DNA of 64,000 bases from Azospirillum brasilense (GCF_022023855.1 NZ_CP059449.1:620001-684000), one strand, 5' to 3'; positions 18,923-28,524 are shown, counted from the first letter of the stretch. Made by a program: numbers and translations. The notes: generated from the letters alone by a model not told the origin.

Positions 18923-20278
18923 ATGCTCCCAAAGTCCTTTCCCGACCGGAACGTCTGCGTGCTCGGTCTCGGCTATGTCGGGCTGACGCTGGGCGTGGCC
19001 ATGGCGGACGCGGGGTTCCAGGTGCACGGCGTGGAGGTCCGGGACGAGGTGCTGGACAAGCTGGCCCACGGCGTCCCCCATTTCCATGAGCCGGGCCTCG
19101 CCGAGAAGCTGCGCCATGTGATGGAGCGCGGGCGCTTCACCTTCGGCCGCACGCCGGACGGGTGCCGGGACTGCACCGTCTTCATCATCACCGTCGGCAC
19201 CCCGCTGGACCGCGACGGCCGCGTGCGCACCGACATGATCGAGGCGGCGACCCGTCAGGTGGCCGACCGCATCCACGACGGCGACCTCGTCATCCTGCGC
19301 TCCACCGTGAAGCTGGGGACGACCCGCGAGGTGGTGGCGCCGATCCTGCGCCGCACCGGCAAGCGCTTCGACATCGCCTTCTGCCCCGAGCGCACGCTGG
19401 AGGGGCAGGCGCTGGTCGAGCTGAACCAGCTTCCCCAGATCATCGGCGCGGAAAGCGTCGAGGTGGCGGCCCGCGCCTCCCAGATCTTCGGCATGCTGAC
19501 CCCGACGACGGTCAAGGTCTCGACGCTGGAGACGGCGGAGATGATCAAGCTGGTGGACAACACCTACCGCGACGTCACCTTCGCCTTCGCCAACGAGATC
19601 GCCCGGCTGTGCAACGCCATGGAGGTGTCGGCGCTGGAGGTGTCGCGGGCGGGCAAGCTGGGCTACCCGCGCACGCAGCTTCCGCTGCCCGGCCCGGTCG
19701 GCGGCCCCTGCCTGGAGAAGGACCCGCACATCCTGATCGAATCCGCCCGCGGGTTCGGGGTGGACATGGACATCACCGCCGCCGGGCGCCGGATCAACGA
19801 AAGCCAGCCGGTCGAGGTGTCGCACTTCCTGGAGCGGCTGACCGGTTCCATGCAGGGCTTCCCGCAGGAGCCGACCATCAGCCTGATGGGCCTCGCCTTC
19901 AAGGGCCGTCCGGCGACCGATGATTTGCGCGGCACCATGGCGAAGCCGCTGTTCGAGGAGCTGCGCACCCGCTTCCCCAAGGCGCGCTGGCGCGGCTTCG
20001 ACGCGGTGGTGGCGGCGGACGACATCCGTGGCTTCGGGCTGGAACCGGCCAACAGCATGGCCGAGGCGGTGGAGGGCGCCAACCTCGCCGTCATCCTGAA
20101 CAACCACCCGGTCTTCACCTCCATGCCGCTGCCCGATCTGGCGCGCCGCATGGACCGGCCGGGGGTCATCTACGACTTCTGGAACAACTTCAACAGCCGC
20201 GAAGTGGACCTGCCCGAGGGCACGGCCTATGTGGCGCTGGGCAGCCACGGCGCCGCCCGCTTCGCCCATGTCGCTTGA
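18923..20278 (+). CDS. UDP-N-acetylmannosaminuronate-dehydrogenase-like nucleotide-sugar dehydrogenase
   Basis: NAD-dependent oxidation of a nucleotide sugar to its uronic acid. The N-terminal Rossmann motif is VCVLGLGYVGLTLGVAMADAG, the middle domain has NTYRDVTFAFANEIARLCN, and the catalytic cysteine lies in GPVGGPCLEKDP. The C-terminal UDP-binding domain begins with LMGLAFKGRPATDDLRGT. The 451-residue product fits the WecC/Ugd family; the active-site context differs from both GGHCIPVDP and GGxCFPKD types, so the exact sugar is open. Start at ATG 18923 with GAAAG before it. The preceding 230 bases hold no recognised feature. Confidence 0.88.
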   Translation: MLPKSFPDRNVCVLGLGYVGLTLGVAMADAGFQVHGVEVRDEVLDKLAHGVPHFHEPGLAEKLRHVMERGRFTFGRTPDGCRDCTVFIITVGTPLDRDGRVRTDMIEAATRQVADRIHDGDLVILRSTVKLGTTREVVAPILRRTGKRFDIAFCPERTLEGQALVELNQLPQIIGAESVEVAARASQIFGMLTPTTVKVSTLETAEMIKLVDNTYRDVTFAFANEIARLCNAMEVSALEVSRAGKLGYPRTQLPLPGPVGGPCLEKDPHILIESARGFGVDMDITAAGRRINESQPVEVSHFLERLTGSMQGFPQEPTISLMGLAFKGRPATDDLRGTMAKPLFEELRTRFPKARWRGFDAVVAADDIRGFGLEPANSMAEAVEGANLAVILNNHPVFTSMPLPDLARRMDRPGVIYDFWNNFNSREVDLPEGTAYVALGSHGAARFAHVA

Positions 20279-20331
20279 AGAAATGTCGCCTGAAGGAACG
20301 TCGCCTGAAGGAACGTCGCTTGAAGAAGCGT
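20272..20331 (+). repeat. Four tandem 15-bp repeats
   Basis: Four consecutive copies of CGCYTGAAGRAAYGT-like units (20272, 20287, 20302, 20317), the middle two identical, followed by a degenerate fifth. The first copy contains the stop codon of the dehydrogenase gene. The unit is five codons long, so read in frame with the next gene it would encode repeated RLKER. Confidence 0.85.
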
Positions 20332-20361
20332 CCCCTGACGCTGTCGCCTAAGGAAAGAACA

Positions 20362-21360
20362 ATGCCGAAACATTATCTCGTGACCGGGGGCAGCGGCTTC
20401 ATCGGCGCCGCCCTGGTCCGCCGGCTGGTGCGCGACGGGCACCGCGTCCGCGTGCTCGACGACAACTCCCGCGGCCACCCGCGCCGGCTCGGCGACGCTG
20501 TGGACGCGGTCGAATTCGTGTCCGGCGACATCCGCGACCCTGTCGCGGTGGATCGGGCTGTGCGCGGCGTCGATGGCGTTCTGCATCTGGCCGCCGTCAA
20601 CGGCACCAAGCACTTCTACGAGAAGCCGGAGGTGGTGCTGGACGTCGGCGTGCGCGGCATGCTGAACGTGCTGGACGCCTGCCGGTCGAACGGGGTGGGC
20701 GATCTCGTCGTCGCCTCCTCCTCCGAGGCCTACCAGACCCCGCCGATGGTGCCGACCCCGGAGGACATCCCGCTGGTCGTGCCGGACGTGCTGAACCCGC
20801 GCTACAGCTACGGCGGGTCGAAGCTGATCTCGGAGCTTCTGGCCGTCAACTGGGGCCGCACCGGCTTCGACCGCGTCGCCATCTTCCGCCCGCACAACGT
20901 GTACGGCCCCGACATGGGGTGGGAGCATGTGGTGCCAGAGTTCGTGCGCCGCGCCGTGGCCGCCATCGACCGCAGCCCGGAGGTTCTTGTGCCCTTCCCT
21001 ATCCAGGGCGACGGCACCCAGACCCGCGCCTTCGTCCACATCGACGACGCGGTGGACGGCATCATGACGGTGATCGAGCGCGGGGAACACCTCGGCATCT
21101 ACCACGTCGGCAACCCGGAGGAAATCTCCATCGCCGAACTCGCCCGGCAGATCGTCGCCGCGCTGGGGCGGGTGGCGGACATCCAGATCGGACCGCCCGC
21201 CCCCGGCGGCACCCAGCGGCGCAGCCCCGACATCGCCCGCCTTTCCGCGCTCGGCTACACGCCGCGCATCCCGCTGAAGGACGGTCTGCCCGGCGTGGTG
21301 GACTGGTACGCCGCCCGCAGCCGCGACGGCGACGCCCCGATCGCCAGCGCCGCCGAATAA
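20362..21360 (+). CDS. NAD-dependent epimerase/dehydratase
   Basis: Extended short-chain dehydrogenase acting on a nucleotide sugar, 332 residues. The NAD-binding motif is TGGSGFIGAALVRRL at residues 8-22. Serines in VVASSSEAYQTP and the catalytic YxxxK in YSYGGSKLISE are visible, and RPHNVYGPDMGWEHVVPEF follows as in UDP-glucose 4-epimerase relatives. ATG 20362 has AAGGAAAG upstream; a TTG at 20275 would read through the tandem repeat and is unlikely. The next gene begins 15 bases after the stop. Substrate unassigned. Confidence 0.88.
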   Translation: MPKHYLVTGGSGFIGAALVRRLVRDGHRVRVLDDNSRGHPRRLGDAVDAVEFVSGDIRDPVAVDRAVRGVDGVLHLAAVNGTKHFYEKPEVVLDVGVRGMLNVLDACRSNGVGDLVVASSSEAYQTPPMVPTPEDIPLVVPDVLNPRYSYGGSKLISELLAVNWGRTGFDRVAIFRPHNVYGPDMGWEHVVPEFVRRAVAAIDRSPEVLVPFPIQGDGTQTRAFVHIDDAVDGIMTVIERGEHLGIYHVGNPEEISIAELARQIVAALGRVADIQIGPPAPGGTQRRSPDIARLSALGYTPRIPLKDGLPGVVDWYAARSRDGDAPIASAAE

Positions 21361-21374
21361 GGGACACGAGACTC

Positions 21375-22349
21375 ATGGAGCGAAACAGCCGCATCTTCGT
21401 CGCGGGGCACCGCGGCCTCGTCGGGTCGGCCATCGTCCGCCGTCTGGTGGAGGGCGGCTACGACGACCTCGTGCTGCGCGGCCGCGACGAGCTGGACCTG
21501 ACCGACCAGGCCGCGGTGCGCGCCTTCTTCGACCGGGAGAAGATCGACTACGTGATCCTGGCCGCGGCCAAGGTCGGCGGCATCCTGGCGAACGAGCGCT
21601 TCGGCGCCGATTTCATCCGCGACAACCTGCTGATCCAGACCAACGTCATCGACGCGGCTTGGCGCGCGGGGGTGAGGAAGCTGCTGTTCCTCGGCTCCTC
21701 CTGCCTCTACCCGAAGTTCGCGGAGCAGCCTCTGAAGGAGGAGGCGCTGCTGACCGGCCCGCCGGAGCCGACCAACAAGCCCTATGCCATCGCCAAGATC
21801 GCCGGAATCACCCAGTGCCAGGCCTACCGGCGGCAGTACGGCTTCAACGCCATCTGCGCCATGCCGTCGAACCTCTACGGCCCCGGCGACCATTTCGACC
21901 CGGAGGGCTCCCACGCCATCCCCGGCATGATCCGGCGCTTCCACGACGCGAAGATGGAGCAGGCGCCCAGCGTCACCCTGTGGGGCACCGGCACGCCGCG
22001 GCGCGAGTTCCTCTATGTGGACGACATGGCCGACGCCTGCCTGCATCTGATGGAACGCTACGACGGGGAGGACATCATCAACGTCGGCCCCGGCGAGGAC
22101 ATCGCCATCGGCGATCTGGCGCGGCTGATCCGCGGGGTGGTCGGCTACGAGGGCGCCCTTACCCAGGATCTCAGCAAGCCGGACGGCCACCCGCGCAAGC
22201 TGATGGACGTGTCGCGCCTGTTCGCCACCGGCTGGCGGCCCAAAGTCGGGCTGGAGGAGGGGCTGAGCCGCACCTACGCGTGGTTCCTGGAGAACGCCGC
22301 CCCGCCGGTCCCCCAGGCGACCACCGCCACTGGCGAAGCCGCGGAGTGA
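21375..22349 (+). CDS. fcl: GDP-L-fucose synthase
   Basis: Bifunctional epimerase/reductase converting GDP-4-keto-6-deoxy-D-mannose to GDP-L-fucose. The 324 residues show FVAGHRGLVGSAIVRRL, the family-specific KVGGILANE, FLGSSCLYPKFAEQP, and catalytic YAIAK in NKPYAIAKIAG, then NLYGPGDHFDP and HAIPGMIRRFH. The partner GDP-mannose 4,6-dehydratase (gmd) is not in the window, so its substrate must be supplied from elsewhere. It predicts fucose, or a related deoxysugar, in the polysaccharide. Confidence 0.93.
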   Translation: MERNSRIFVAGHRGLVGSAIVRRLVEGGYDDLVLRGRDELDLTDQAAVRAFFDREKIDYVILAAAKVGGILANERFGADFIRDNLLIQTNVIDAAWRAGVRKLLFLGSSCLYPKFAEQPLKEEALLTGPPEPTNKPYAIAKIAGITQCQAYRRQYGFNAICAMPSNLYGPGDHFDPEGSHAIPGMIRRFHDAKMEQAPSVTLWGTGTPRREFLYVDDMADACLHLMERYDGEDIINVGPGEDIAIGDLARLIRGVVGYEGALTQDLSKPDGHPRKLMDVSRLFATGWRPKVGLEEGLSRTYAWFLENAAPPVPQATTATGEAAE

Positions 22350-22355
22350 TTGCCG

Positions 22356-23627
22356 ATGCCCGATGATTCCACACCCCTGCGCGCGCCAGTCTCCGATGGG
22401 GCGGCCACTCCGGCCGCACTCCCGCCGTCGGTCCTGCTGGTGGCGATGAGTTACTGGCCGGAGCCCGCTGGCAGCGCGCCGATGATGACCGACCTCGCCA
22501 CCGCCTTCGCCGCGGCGGGGACGGACATGACCGTGCTGACCGCGCGTCCCAACTATCCCGGCCAGGCCATCTACGACGGCTACGCCGACGGGGCCGAGGA
22601 CCGCCGCACCGTGAACGGCGTCCGCATCGAGCGGCTGCTCACCATCCCGCCGAAGGGCGGCGGCATGAAGGCCCGGCTGATCCATGAGGGCGTGCTTCAC
22701 GCCGGCTTCCTGGCGGCGCGCGCCCGCGGGCGAGTCGGGCGGCACAAGGCGGTGCTGTCGCTCTGCCCCTCCATCTTCAGCGTCGCCGTCGCCGACCGCT
22801 TCCGCGCGCCGGGCGGGCGGCACATCGCCATCGTCCACGACATCCAGTCGGGCCTCGCCGGCGCGCTGGGCATGGGCGGCGGGGCCGCGCTGAAGGCCAT
22901 CCAGGCGGTGGAGCGCACCGCGCTGAACCGCGCCGACGGCATCGTCGTGCTGTCGGAGGCGATGGCCGACGTGCTGCGCAACCTCGGCGTGCGGCGGCCG
23001 ATCACCGTGATTCCGCCCCATGTCGATGCCGAGGCCGTCCGCCCCCTGCCCCGACCGGAAGGCCAGCCGCCGACCGTGCTCTACAGCGGCGCCTTCGCCC
23101 GCAAGCAGGGGCTGGACCAAGTGCTGGAGATGGCCCGCCACCTCCACGCGCTGCGCCCCGACGCCCGCGTGCTGCTGCGCGGCCAGGGCGGGCTGGAGGA
23201 GGAGTTGAAGGCCCAGGCCAAGGCCATGGCGCTGCCCAACGTGGAATTCGCCCCCCTGATTCCATCCGACCGGCTCGGCGAGGGCTTGGCGGAGGGCGAC
23301 GTGCATCTGGTGCCGCAGCGTCCCGAAGGGGCGGCCTTCGCCATGCCCGGCAAGGCGGTGACCATCCTGTCCGCCGGACGGCCCTTCGTCTGCACCTGCC
23401 TGCCGGGCTCGGCGCTCGACCGGCTGGGGACGGAGATCGACGCCTTCCTGCGCACCCCGCCCGACGCGCCGGAGGCCATGGCGCAGGCTGTGGCCGACCT
23501 GTTGAACGATCCCGCCCGGAGCGCGGCCATGGGCCGCCGGGGCCGCGCCTGGGTGGAGGGCAACGCCAGCCGCAGCGCCGTCCTGGCGCGCTACGCCGCG
23601 CTGCTGCTGGGAGACGACGCCGCATGA
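22356..23627 (+). CDS. Glycosyltransferase, WcaI-like
   Basis: A 423-residue GT-B glycosyltransferase. The N-terminus VLLVAMSYWPEPAGSAPMMTDLATAFAAAGTDMTVLTARPNYP matches the WcaI group of colanic-acid transferases, which act on fucose-containing polymers and so fit the adjacent fcl. The C-terminal donor-binding half has VLYSGAFARKQGLDQVLEMA and PGKAVTILSAGRPF. ATG 22356 is preferred over the TTG two codons earlier because GGAGTG precedes it. Cytoplasmic, probably membrane associated. Its stop overlaps the next start. Confidence 0.88.
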   Translation: MPDDSTPLRAPVSDGAATPAALPPSVLLVAMSYWPEPAGSAPMMTDLATAFAAAGTDMTVLTARPNYPGQAIYDGYADGAEDRRTVNGVRIERLLTIPPKGGGMKARLIHEGVLHAGFLAARARGRVGRHKAVLSLCPSIFSVAVADRFRAPGGRHIAIVHDIQSGLAGALGMGGGAALKAIQAVERTALNRADGIVVLSEAMADVLRNLGVRRPITVIPPHVDAEAVRPLPRPEGQPPTVLYSGAFARKQGLDQVLEMARHLHALRPDARVLLRGQGGLEEELKAQAKAMALPNVEFAPLIPSDRLGEGLAEGDVHLVPQRPEGAAFAMPGKAVTILSAGRPFVCTCLPGSALDRLGTEIDAFLRTPPDAPEAMAQAVADLLNDPARSAAMGRRGRAWVEGNASRSAVLARYAALLLGDDAA

Positions 23628-24823
23628 CGAAGCCCGCCCTGGTCTTTTCCTGGGAGATGTTCGGCCCCTACCACATGGACCGGCTGGAGGCGGTCGGGCG
23701 GCGGCTCGGCCATCTCTACGACGTGGTCGGTCTGGAAGTCGGGTCGAAGTCCCACACCTACGCCTGGGACTCCACCGGGGAGGGCCAGCATTTCCGCAAG
23801 GTCACGCTGTTCCCCGGACGCTCCAAGGCGGACATCCCGTCCTTCCAGGTCTACCGCGCGCTGCTGCGCGAATGCCGCAAGGCGGGAGCCAGCCACGTCT
23901 TCCTGTGCCATTACGAGGAGCCGGACGTCTTCGCCCTGGCGGTGACGATGCGGCTGATGGGCCGGCGCGTCGTCAACATGAATGCCTCGAAGTTCGACGA
24001 CAAGCCGCGCGTCCTCTGGCGCGAGGCGCTGAAGTCCGTGCTCTACAAGCCCTATCAGGCGGCGATCGGGGGAAGCCATCGCACCGTCGACTACTACCGT
24101 TTCCTGGGCCTGCCCAAGGACCGGCTGTTCATCGGCTACGACACCCTGTCGCTGGACCGGGTGCGCCGGCTGTCCGGCATGACCCCGGCCCCGGACGGCG
24201 TGCCCTTCGCCGAGCGGCACTTCACGATCATCGCCCGCTTCGTGCCGAAGAAGAACCTGTTCCGCGCGGTCGAGGCCTACGACCTCTACCGCCGGCTGGC
24301 CGGAGACGCGGCGCGGCCCCTGCACCTCTGCGGCTCCGGCCCGCTGGAGGCCGACCTGCGGGCGGAGGTCGGCCGGCGCGGTCTGGACGGGCACATCATC
24401 TTCCGCGGCTTCCTTCAGGAGAAGGGGATCGCGGAGACACTCGGCTCCACCCTGTGCCTGCTGCTGCCCTCGCTGGAGGAGCAGTTCGGGCTGGTGGTGA
24501 ACGAGGCGCTGGCGATGGGCGTGCCGACGATCCTGTCCGACCAGTGCGGCGCCCGCGACGTGCTGATCCGCAGCGGGCTGAACGGCCACATCGTCGAGCC
24601 CGACAACCCCGAGGGGCTGGCTCGCCACATGCTGTCCGTCGCGTCGGACGAGGCGGAATGGCGCCGCCTCAGCCTCAACGGACGGCCCTTCCAGGCGCTG
24701 GCCGACGCCGGTTATTTCGCGGAAGCCGTGGAGAAGGCCCTGCACAGCCTGGGCGCCCGCAAAGACGCTGCCCAAAGCACCGATGAAAGCGCCCGCAAGG
24801 GCACCCGTGAAAGCGAAGCCTGA
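23624..24823 (+). CDS. Glycosyltransferase family 4 protein
   Basis: A 399-residue GT-B transferase. The C-terminal half has FTIIARFVPKKNLFRAVEAYDLY, LCGSGPLEADLRAEV and the EX7E motif in LPSLEEQFGLVVNEALAMGVP. It overlaps the upstream transferase by ATGA and the next by a shared base (TGATG), so three transferase genes are translated as one unit. The last 25 residues are charged and look unstructured. Sugar specificity unknown. Confidence 0.9.
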   Translation: MTKPALVFSWEMFGPYHMDRLEAVGRRLGHLYDVVGLEVGSKSHTYAWDSTGEGQHFRKVTLFPGRSKADIPSFQVYRALLRECRKAGASHVFLCHYEEPDVFALAVTMRLMGRRVVNMNASKFDDKPRVLWREALKSVLYKPYQAAIGGSHRTVDYYRFLGLPKDRLFIGYDTLSLDRVRRLSGMTPAPDGVPFAERHFTIIARFVPKKNLFRAVEAYDLYRRLAGDAARPLHLCGSGPLEADLRAEVGRRGLDGHIIFRGFLQEKGIAETLGSTLCLLLPSLEEQFGLVVNEALAMGVPTILSDQCGARDVLIRSGLNGHIVEPDNPEGLARHMLSVASDEAEWRRLSLNGRPFQALADAGYFAEAVEKALHSLGARKDAAQSTDESARKGTRESEA

Positions 24824-25971
24824 TGACCGACCGCCGCATCACCCCCCACATCGTCGTCTCGGGCCGCCTTCCCCCGCCCATGGACGGGATGAGCCGGGTC
24901 ACCGCCCTGGTGCTGGACCGCCTGCGCGATCGCGGCCCGGTGGAGGCCACGGTGGAGGTCGCGGATCTGTCGCCGGGCTGGAACGGCGGCGGCTTGCGCT
25001 ACCACACGGCCAAGGCCATGCGCGTTCTGCTGGCGGGTTTGAGGCTGGCGGCCGGGGCGACGATCCCCGGCCGGCGCTTCTACATGCCCGTCGATTCGGG
25101 GCTGGGGATCTTCTACACGGCGGCGCTGGCGGGAACGGCGCGGCTGTTCGGCTATGAACGGACGCTGCACCACCATTCCTTCGCCACCATCTCCAAGCCG
25201 ACCTGGCGGATGAGCCTGCTGACCCGTCTCGCCGGCACGGACTGCATGCATGTGCTGCTCTGCCCGGCCATGCAGGCGCGGTTCCAGGCGCTCTACCCGG
25301 CGGCGAAGACGGCGATGAGCGTGTCCAACGCCATCTTCACCCCGCCGGTGCCGCGCCCGCGCCATGGCAAATCCGGCCCGCTGCGCATCGGCCACCTGTC
25401 CAACCTGTGCGCCGACAAGGGGCTGGACACGCTGTTCACCCTGCTGCGCGCCCTGCGGTCGGAGGGGGTCGACGTCAAGCTGGTGCTGGCCGGACCGGGG
25501 CTGGGACGCATGGACAACGCGCTGGTCGCGGCGGGGCTGGCGGCCTTCGACGGCGACGTGGAGTATCGCGGCCCGGTGGACGACGACGCCAAGGCGGCCT
25601 TCTACCGCGACATCGACGTCTTCGTCTTCCCCACCCGCTACCGCAACGAGGCGCAGCCGCTGGTGCTGTTCGAGGCGATGGCGGCGGGCGTGCCGGTGCT
25701 GGCCTATGACCGCGGCTGCATCGGCAGCGACATTCCCCGTCCCGGCCTCGTCCCGCAGGACCGGGACTTTATCCAGGCGGTGCTGCCGGCGCTGCGCCTG
25801 TGGGCCAAGGACCGCGACGCGCTGGCGCTCGCCTCCGAACAGGCCCACGCCCGCGCCCGCGCCGCCCACGAGGCCGGGCACAGCGGGCTCAACGCGCTGC
25901 TCGACCGCATCGCCGGCCCGCTGCCCGAAGCCGCCGGAACCGCCGTCCGGCCAAAACGCGCCATGGGTTGA
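24823..25971 (+). CDS. Glycosyltransferase family 4 protein
   Basis: A 382-residue GT-B transferase, third in the overlapping run. The N-terminus ITPHIVVSGRLPPPMDGMSRVTALVLDRL is a glycine/proline-rich acceptor-domain start. The C-terminal half has GPLRIGHLSNLCADKGLDTLFTLL, LAGPGLGRMDNAL and FPTRYRNEAQPLVLFEAMAAGVPVLAYDRG, with the EX7E-type pair placed as expected. It converges with the COQ7-like gene; only six bases separate the stops. Sugar specificity unknown. Confidence 0.89.
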   Translation: MTDRRITPHIVVSGRLPPPMDGMSRVTALVLDRLRDRGPVEATVEVADLSPGWNGGGLRYHTAKAMRVLLAGLRLAAGATIPGRRFYMPVDSGLGIFYTAALAGTARLFGYERTLHHHSFATISKPTWRMSLLTRLAGTDCMHVLLCPAMQARFQALYPAAKTAMSVSNAIFTPPVPRPRHGKSGPLRIGHLSNLCADKGLDTLFTLLRALRSEGVDVKLVLAGPGLGRMDNALVAAGLAAFDGDVEYRGPVDDDAKAAFYRDIDVFVFPTRYRNEAQPLVLFEAMAAGVPVLAYDRGCIGSDIPRPGLVPQDRDFIQAVLPALRLWAKDRDALALASEQAHARARAAHEAGHSGLNALLDRIAGPLPEAAGTAVRPKRAMG

Positions 25972-25977
25972 GCGCCG

Positions 25978-26568
25978 TCACACCCAGCGCGCCGCCCTCA
26001 CCCCCACACGGGACAGGAACACCGCCAGCCCGGCCAGCGCGCGGGCGGTCCAGGGCGGTGCCGGGTCCAGCCGGGCGGCGTCGCGGGCGTGGAGGCGCTC
26101 GTCGAGGCGGCAGGCCTCCAGCAAATTCAACAGGTCCGGATCGGGGGCGAGCCGCCGCGCCAGGGCGATCTGCCGGGCGTAATGCCCATCCACCCAGGCT
26201 TCCACCCCGGCGACCACCGCGTAGAAATAGGATGGGCCGAGCCAAGCCGGCAGCCCGCCCATCACCCGGCCCGACCAGCGCCAGAAGGCCATGGGCGCGC
26301 TGCGCTTCTCCGACGGCAGGACCGCCTCGAACAGCCGCAGGTGCCGCCGCTCGACCCTTCGGTGGGACGCGGCGAAGCGCAGGACGTCCGGATCGCTGGT
26401 GGCGCCGGCGACCCCATCGTAGAGGGCCACCGCCACGGTCTCGCCGACATGGCTGGCACGCAGTTCGCGCAGGATGCGGGGCGGCAGGGCGGACAGGTCG
26501 AGTTGCGGCGGCGCCAGCCCGATGGTGGCAGACGGCGGGGCCTCGGGCGACGGACTGAGCGTGTCCAC
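25978..26568 (-). CDS. COQ7-like (demethoxyubiquinone hydroxylase family) diiron protein
   Basis: A 196-residue ferritin-like helical protein. All six ligands of a COQ7-type diiron centre can be placed: Glu43 in ASHVGET, Glu73 and His76 in VERRH, Glu123 in AGVEAW, and Glu157 and His160 in DERLH. ELRASHVGETVAVALYDG closely resembles the COQ7 helix 1. Family members hydroxylate ubiquinone precursors, but this gene lies inside a polysaccharide locus, four bases after the beta-helix gene on the same strand, so another substrate is possible. It starts with GTG at 26568, with a weak ribosome-binding site. Confidence 0.82.
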   Translation of the reverse strand: MDTLSPSPEAPPSATIGLAPPQLDLSALPPRILRELRASHVGETVAVALYDGVAGATSDPDVLRFAASHRRVERRHLRLFEAVLPSEKRSAPMAFWRWSGRVMGGLPAWLGPSYFYAVVAGVEAWVDGHYARQIALARRLAPDPDLLNLLEACRLDERLHARDAARLDPAPPWTARALAGLAVFLSRVGVRAARWV

Positions 26569-26572
26569 AGGC

Positions 26573-28524
26573 TCAGCGCGCCCCTTCCGGACCGATGCGC
26601 GACCAGGGAAGCTCTTGGAAGCCGATCTTCAGGGCGGGGGAGTTCGGGCGCAGACGGTAATCGTCCTTCGACGGGTTCATGAAATAGGGGTCCGGTTGGT
26701 TGCCTCCCTGAACGGAGCGCGCCTGCGTCCGTTCCGTGGGCGCCCCCGGCGCGCGCAGGCCGCGGCCCGGACGGTCGAAGATGTTGTTCTCCAGCCGGTA
26801 CTCGCCGCCGGTCAGCGCGGTCACCAGCTGCTCCACCGGGACGCGGGCGTGGATCAGGTTGCGGCTGGCCTCGTTGTCGCGCAGGAAGCCCGCCGTCCCC
26901 GCCTTCGGCACCCATTCGAAGCGCAGGAAGCGGTCGCGCTCGTCGGTCAGCACGGCGATGTTGTTCTCCACCCGGTTGCCGTCGCCGCCATGGATGAACA
27001 CCGACGCCCAGCCAGTGTCCTCCAGGAAGTTGCCCTCCACCCGCACGCCGTTGGTCAGGTCGTCCAGATAGACGCCGAAGCCCTTGTAGCGGGTCATCCA
27101 GCGCCCCGCCGCGTCGGTGGCGATCCCGCCGGTTCCCCGGATGTCGTTGAAGCGGATGACCAGCTTGGTGTCGATGTCGCTGCGCCCCAGCGTCTCGATG
27201 GCGCCGAGGTCGGCGGTCTCCCGCCCGACGTCGCGGATGCGGTTGTACTCGATCAGTTGTCGGTGTTCTTCGTCTCCGGGTTCCAGTTCTTCATGGAGAT
27301 GCCGTAGCGGGCGGCGTGCCGGATGTCGTTGTGGGCGATCTGGGTGCGGGTCACCCCGGCCGTCATGATGCCGGCGCTGTAGAGGTTCACTTCGCCGACA
27401 TGGCGGATGGTGTTGGCGATGATCCGGTTGCCGGCACTGCCCGGAGTCAGTTCGATCCCGCTGCGCCCCAGATGCTCCAGCCGGTTGCCGCGCACCTCGC
27501 TGTCCGCGACGCCGACCAGCAGCACGCCGGTTCCGACGGCGGAGAAGCGGTTGTCGAGGACGCGGTGCCCCGAACCGCCGGCCAGCCGCACCGCCGCCCC
27601 GTTGTAGGGCACGTCGGCGAAGGACAGCCCGTCGAGGGTGATGGAATCCGCCTTCTCCGCCTGGATCAGCGGCGCGGTGCGGGCCACCACCGCCTCGCCG
27701 TCGCGGGCGAAGCCCGCCGGGTCGTGGGGGCGGAGCAGCAGGCGCCGGTCCTTGGCGCTCCAGGCGAACTGGCCGGGGAATTTCAGGAAGTCGGGATGGC
27801 CGAGCAGGCGGAAGGTGCTGCCGTCGCGGAACGGGTACCAGCCGTCGCGGTCGAGGACCAGCGTGCCGCTGCGGTCGATGCGCTCGATGCCGCGGATGTC
27901 GTCGGCCTGCCGCTCGCGGTCGAGCGCCTGGACGCGCACGCCGGGGACCGCCCAGGCCGCCTGGACGGTGCCGGGCGGAAAGCGGAACTGCCGCTTGTCA
28001 CCGCCGCCCTTGGTCTGCTGGGCGACGAACCAGCCGCTGCGGATCGGGTCCTGCGGGTCGAAGGCGCCGCTCTGCGCCGCGCGCAGCCGCACCCCGGCGG
28101 CGGTCACGTCCAGCCCCGGCTCGCGCGCCAGCGGGGCGGAGACGACGCCATCCCGCTCCGCCTTGAAGCCCGTCACCACCTCCCCACCCGACAGGATCGG
28201 GGTTTCACCGGGAAAGGCGGCGATGCGCAGCCCGGAATCCTCCAGACCCAGCGTCACCGTGTCGGTCAGCCGGTGGGTGCCGCCGCGCAACAGGATCAGA
28301 TGCAGCCCGCGCTTGCGCGCCTCCTCCACCGCGCGGGCCAACGTGGCGACCGGGCCGTCCCGTCCGTCCGGGGTGGAGGCGGCGACCCGTCCGGACCAGC
28401 GATCGTCGCCCTGGGGGGAGACGTGGATCGCCGGCTCCGCCGCAAAGGACGGGGTGGGACCAGCCAGCAACAGGACCAGCCACAACAGCCCGCCCGCGAA
28501 GAGTCCAGGAATCCGGCGCGTCAT
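26573..28524 (-). pseudogene. Exported right-handed beta-helix protein, interrupted by a one-base frameshift
   Basis: The gene starts MTRRIPGLFAGGLLWLVLLLAG, a signal peptide after GGAG, followed by IHVSPQGDDRWSGRV and a region like pectate-lyase or alginate-epimerase beta-helix proteins (ILLRGGTHRLTDTVTL; IIANTIRHVGEVNLYSAG). The first frame stops at 27253-27255 after NWNPETKNTDN. The next frame continues without a break as LIEYNRIRDVGRETADLGAIE to 26573. One extra C near 27256 would restore a 650-residue protein. It may be a true mutation or a sequencing error. A role in periplasmic polysaccharide cleavage or modification is inferred from family and location. Confidence 0.85.

Noticed and set aside
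20272..20340. Possible CRISPR-like array
   Set aside because: The 15-bp units are directly adjacent with no spacers, so this is a simple tandem repeat.
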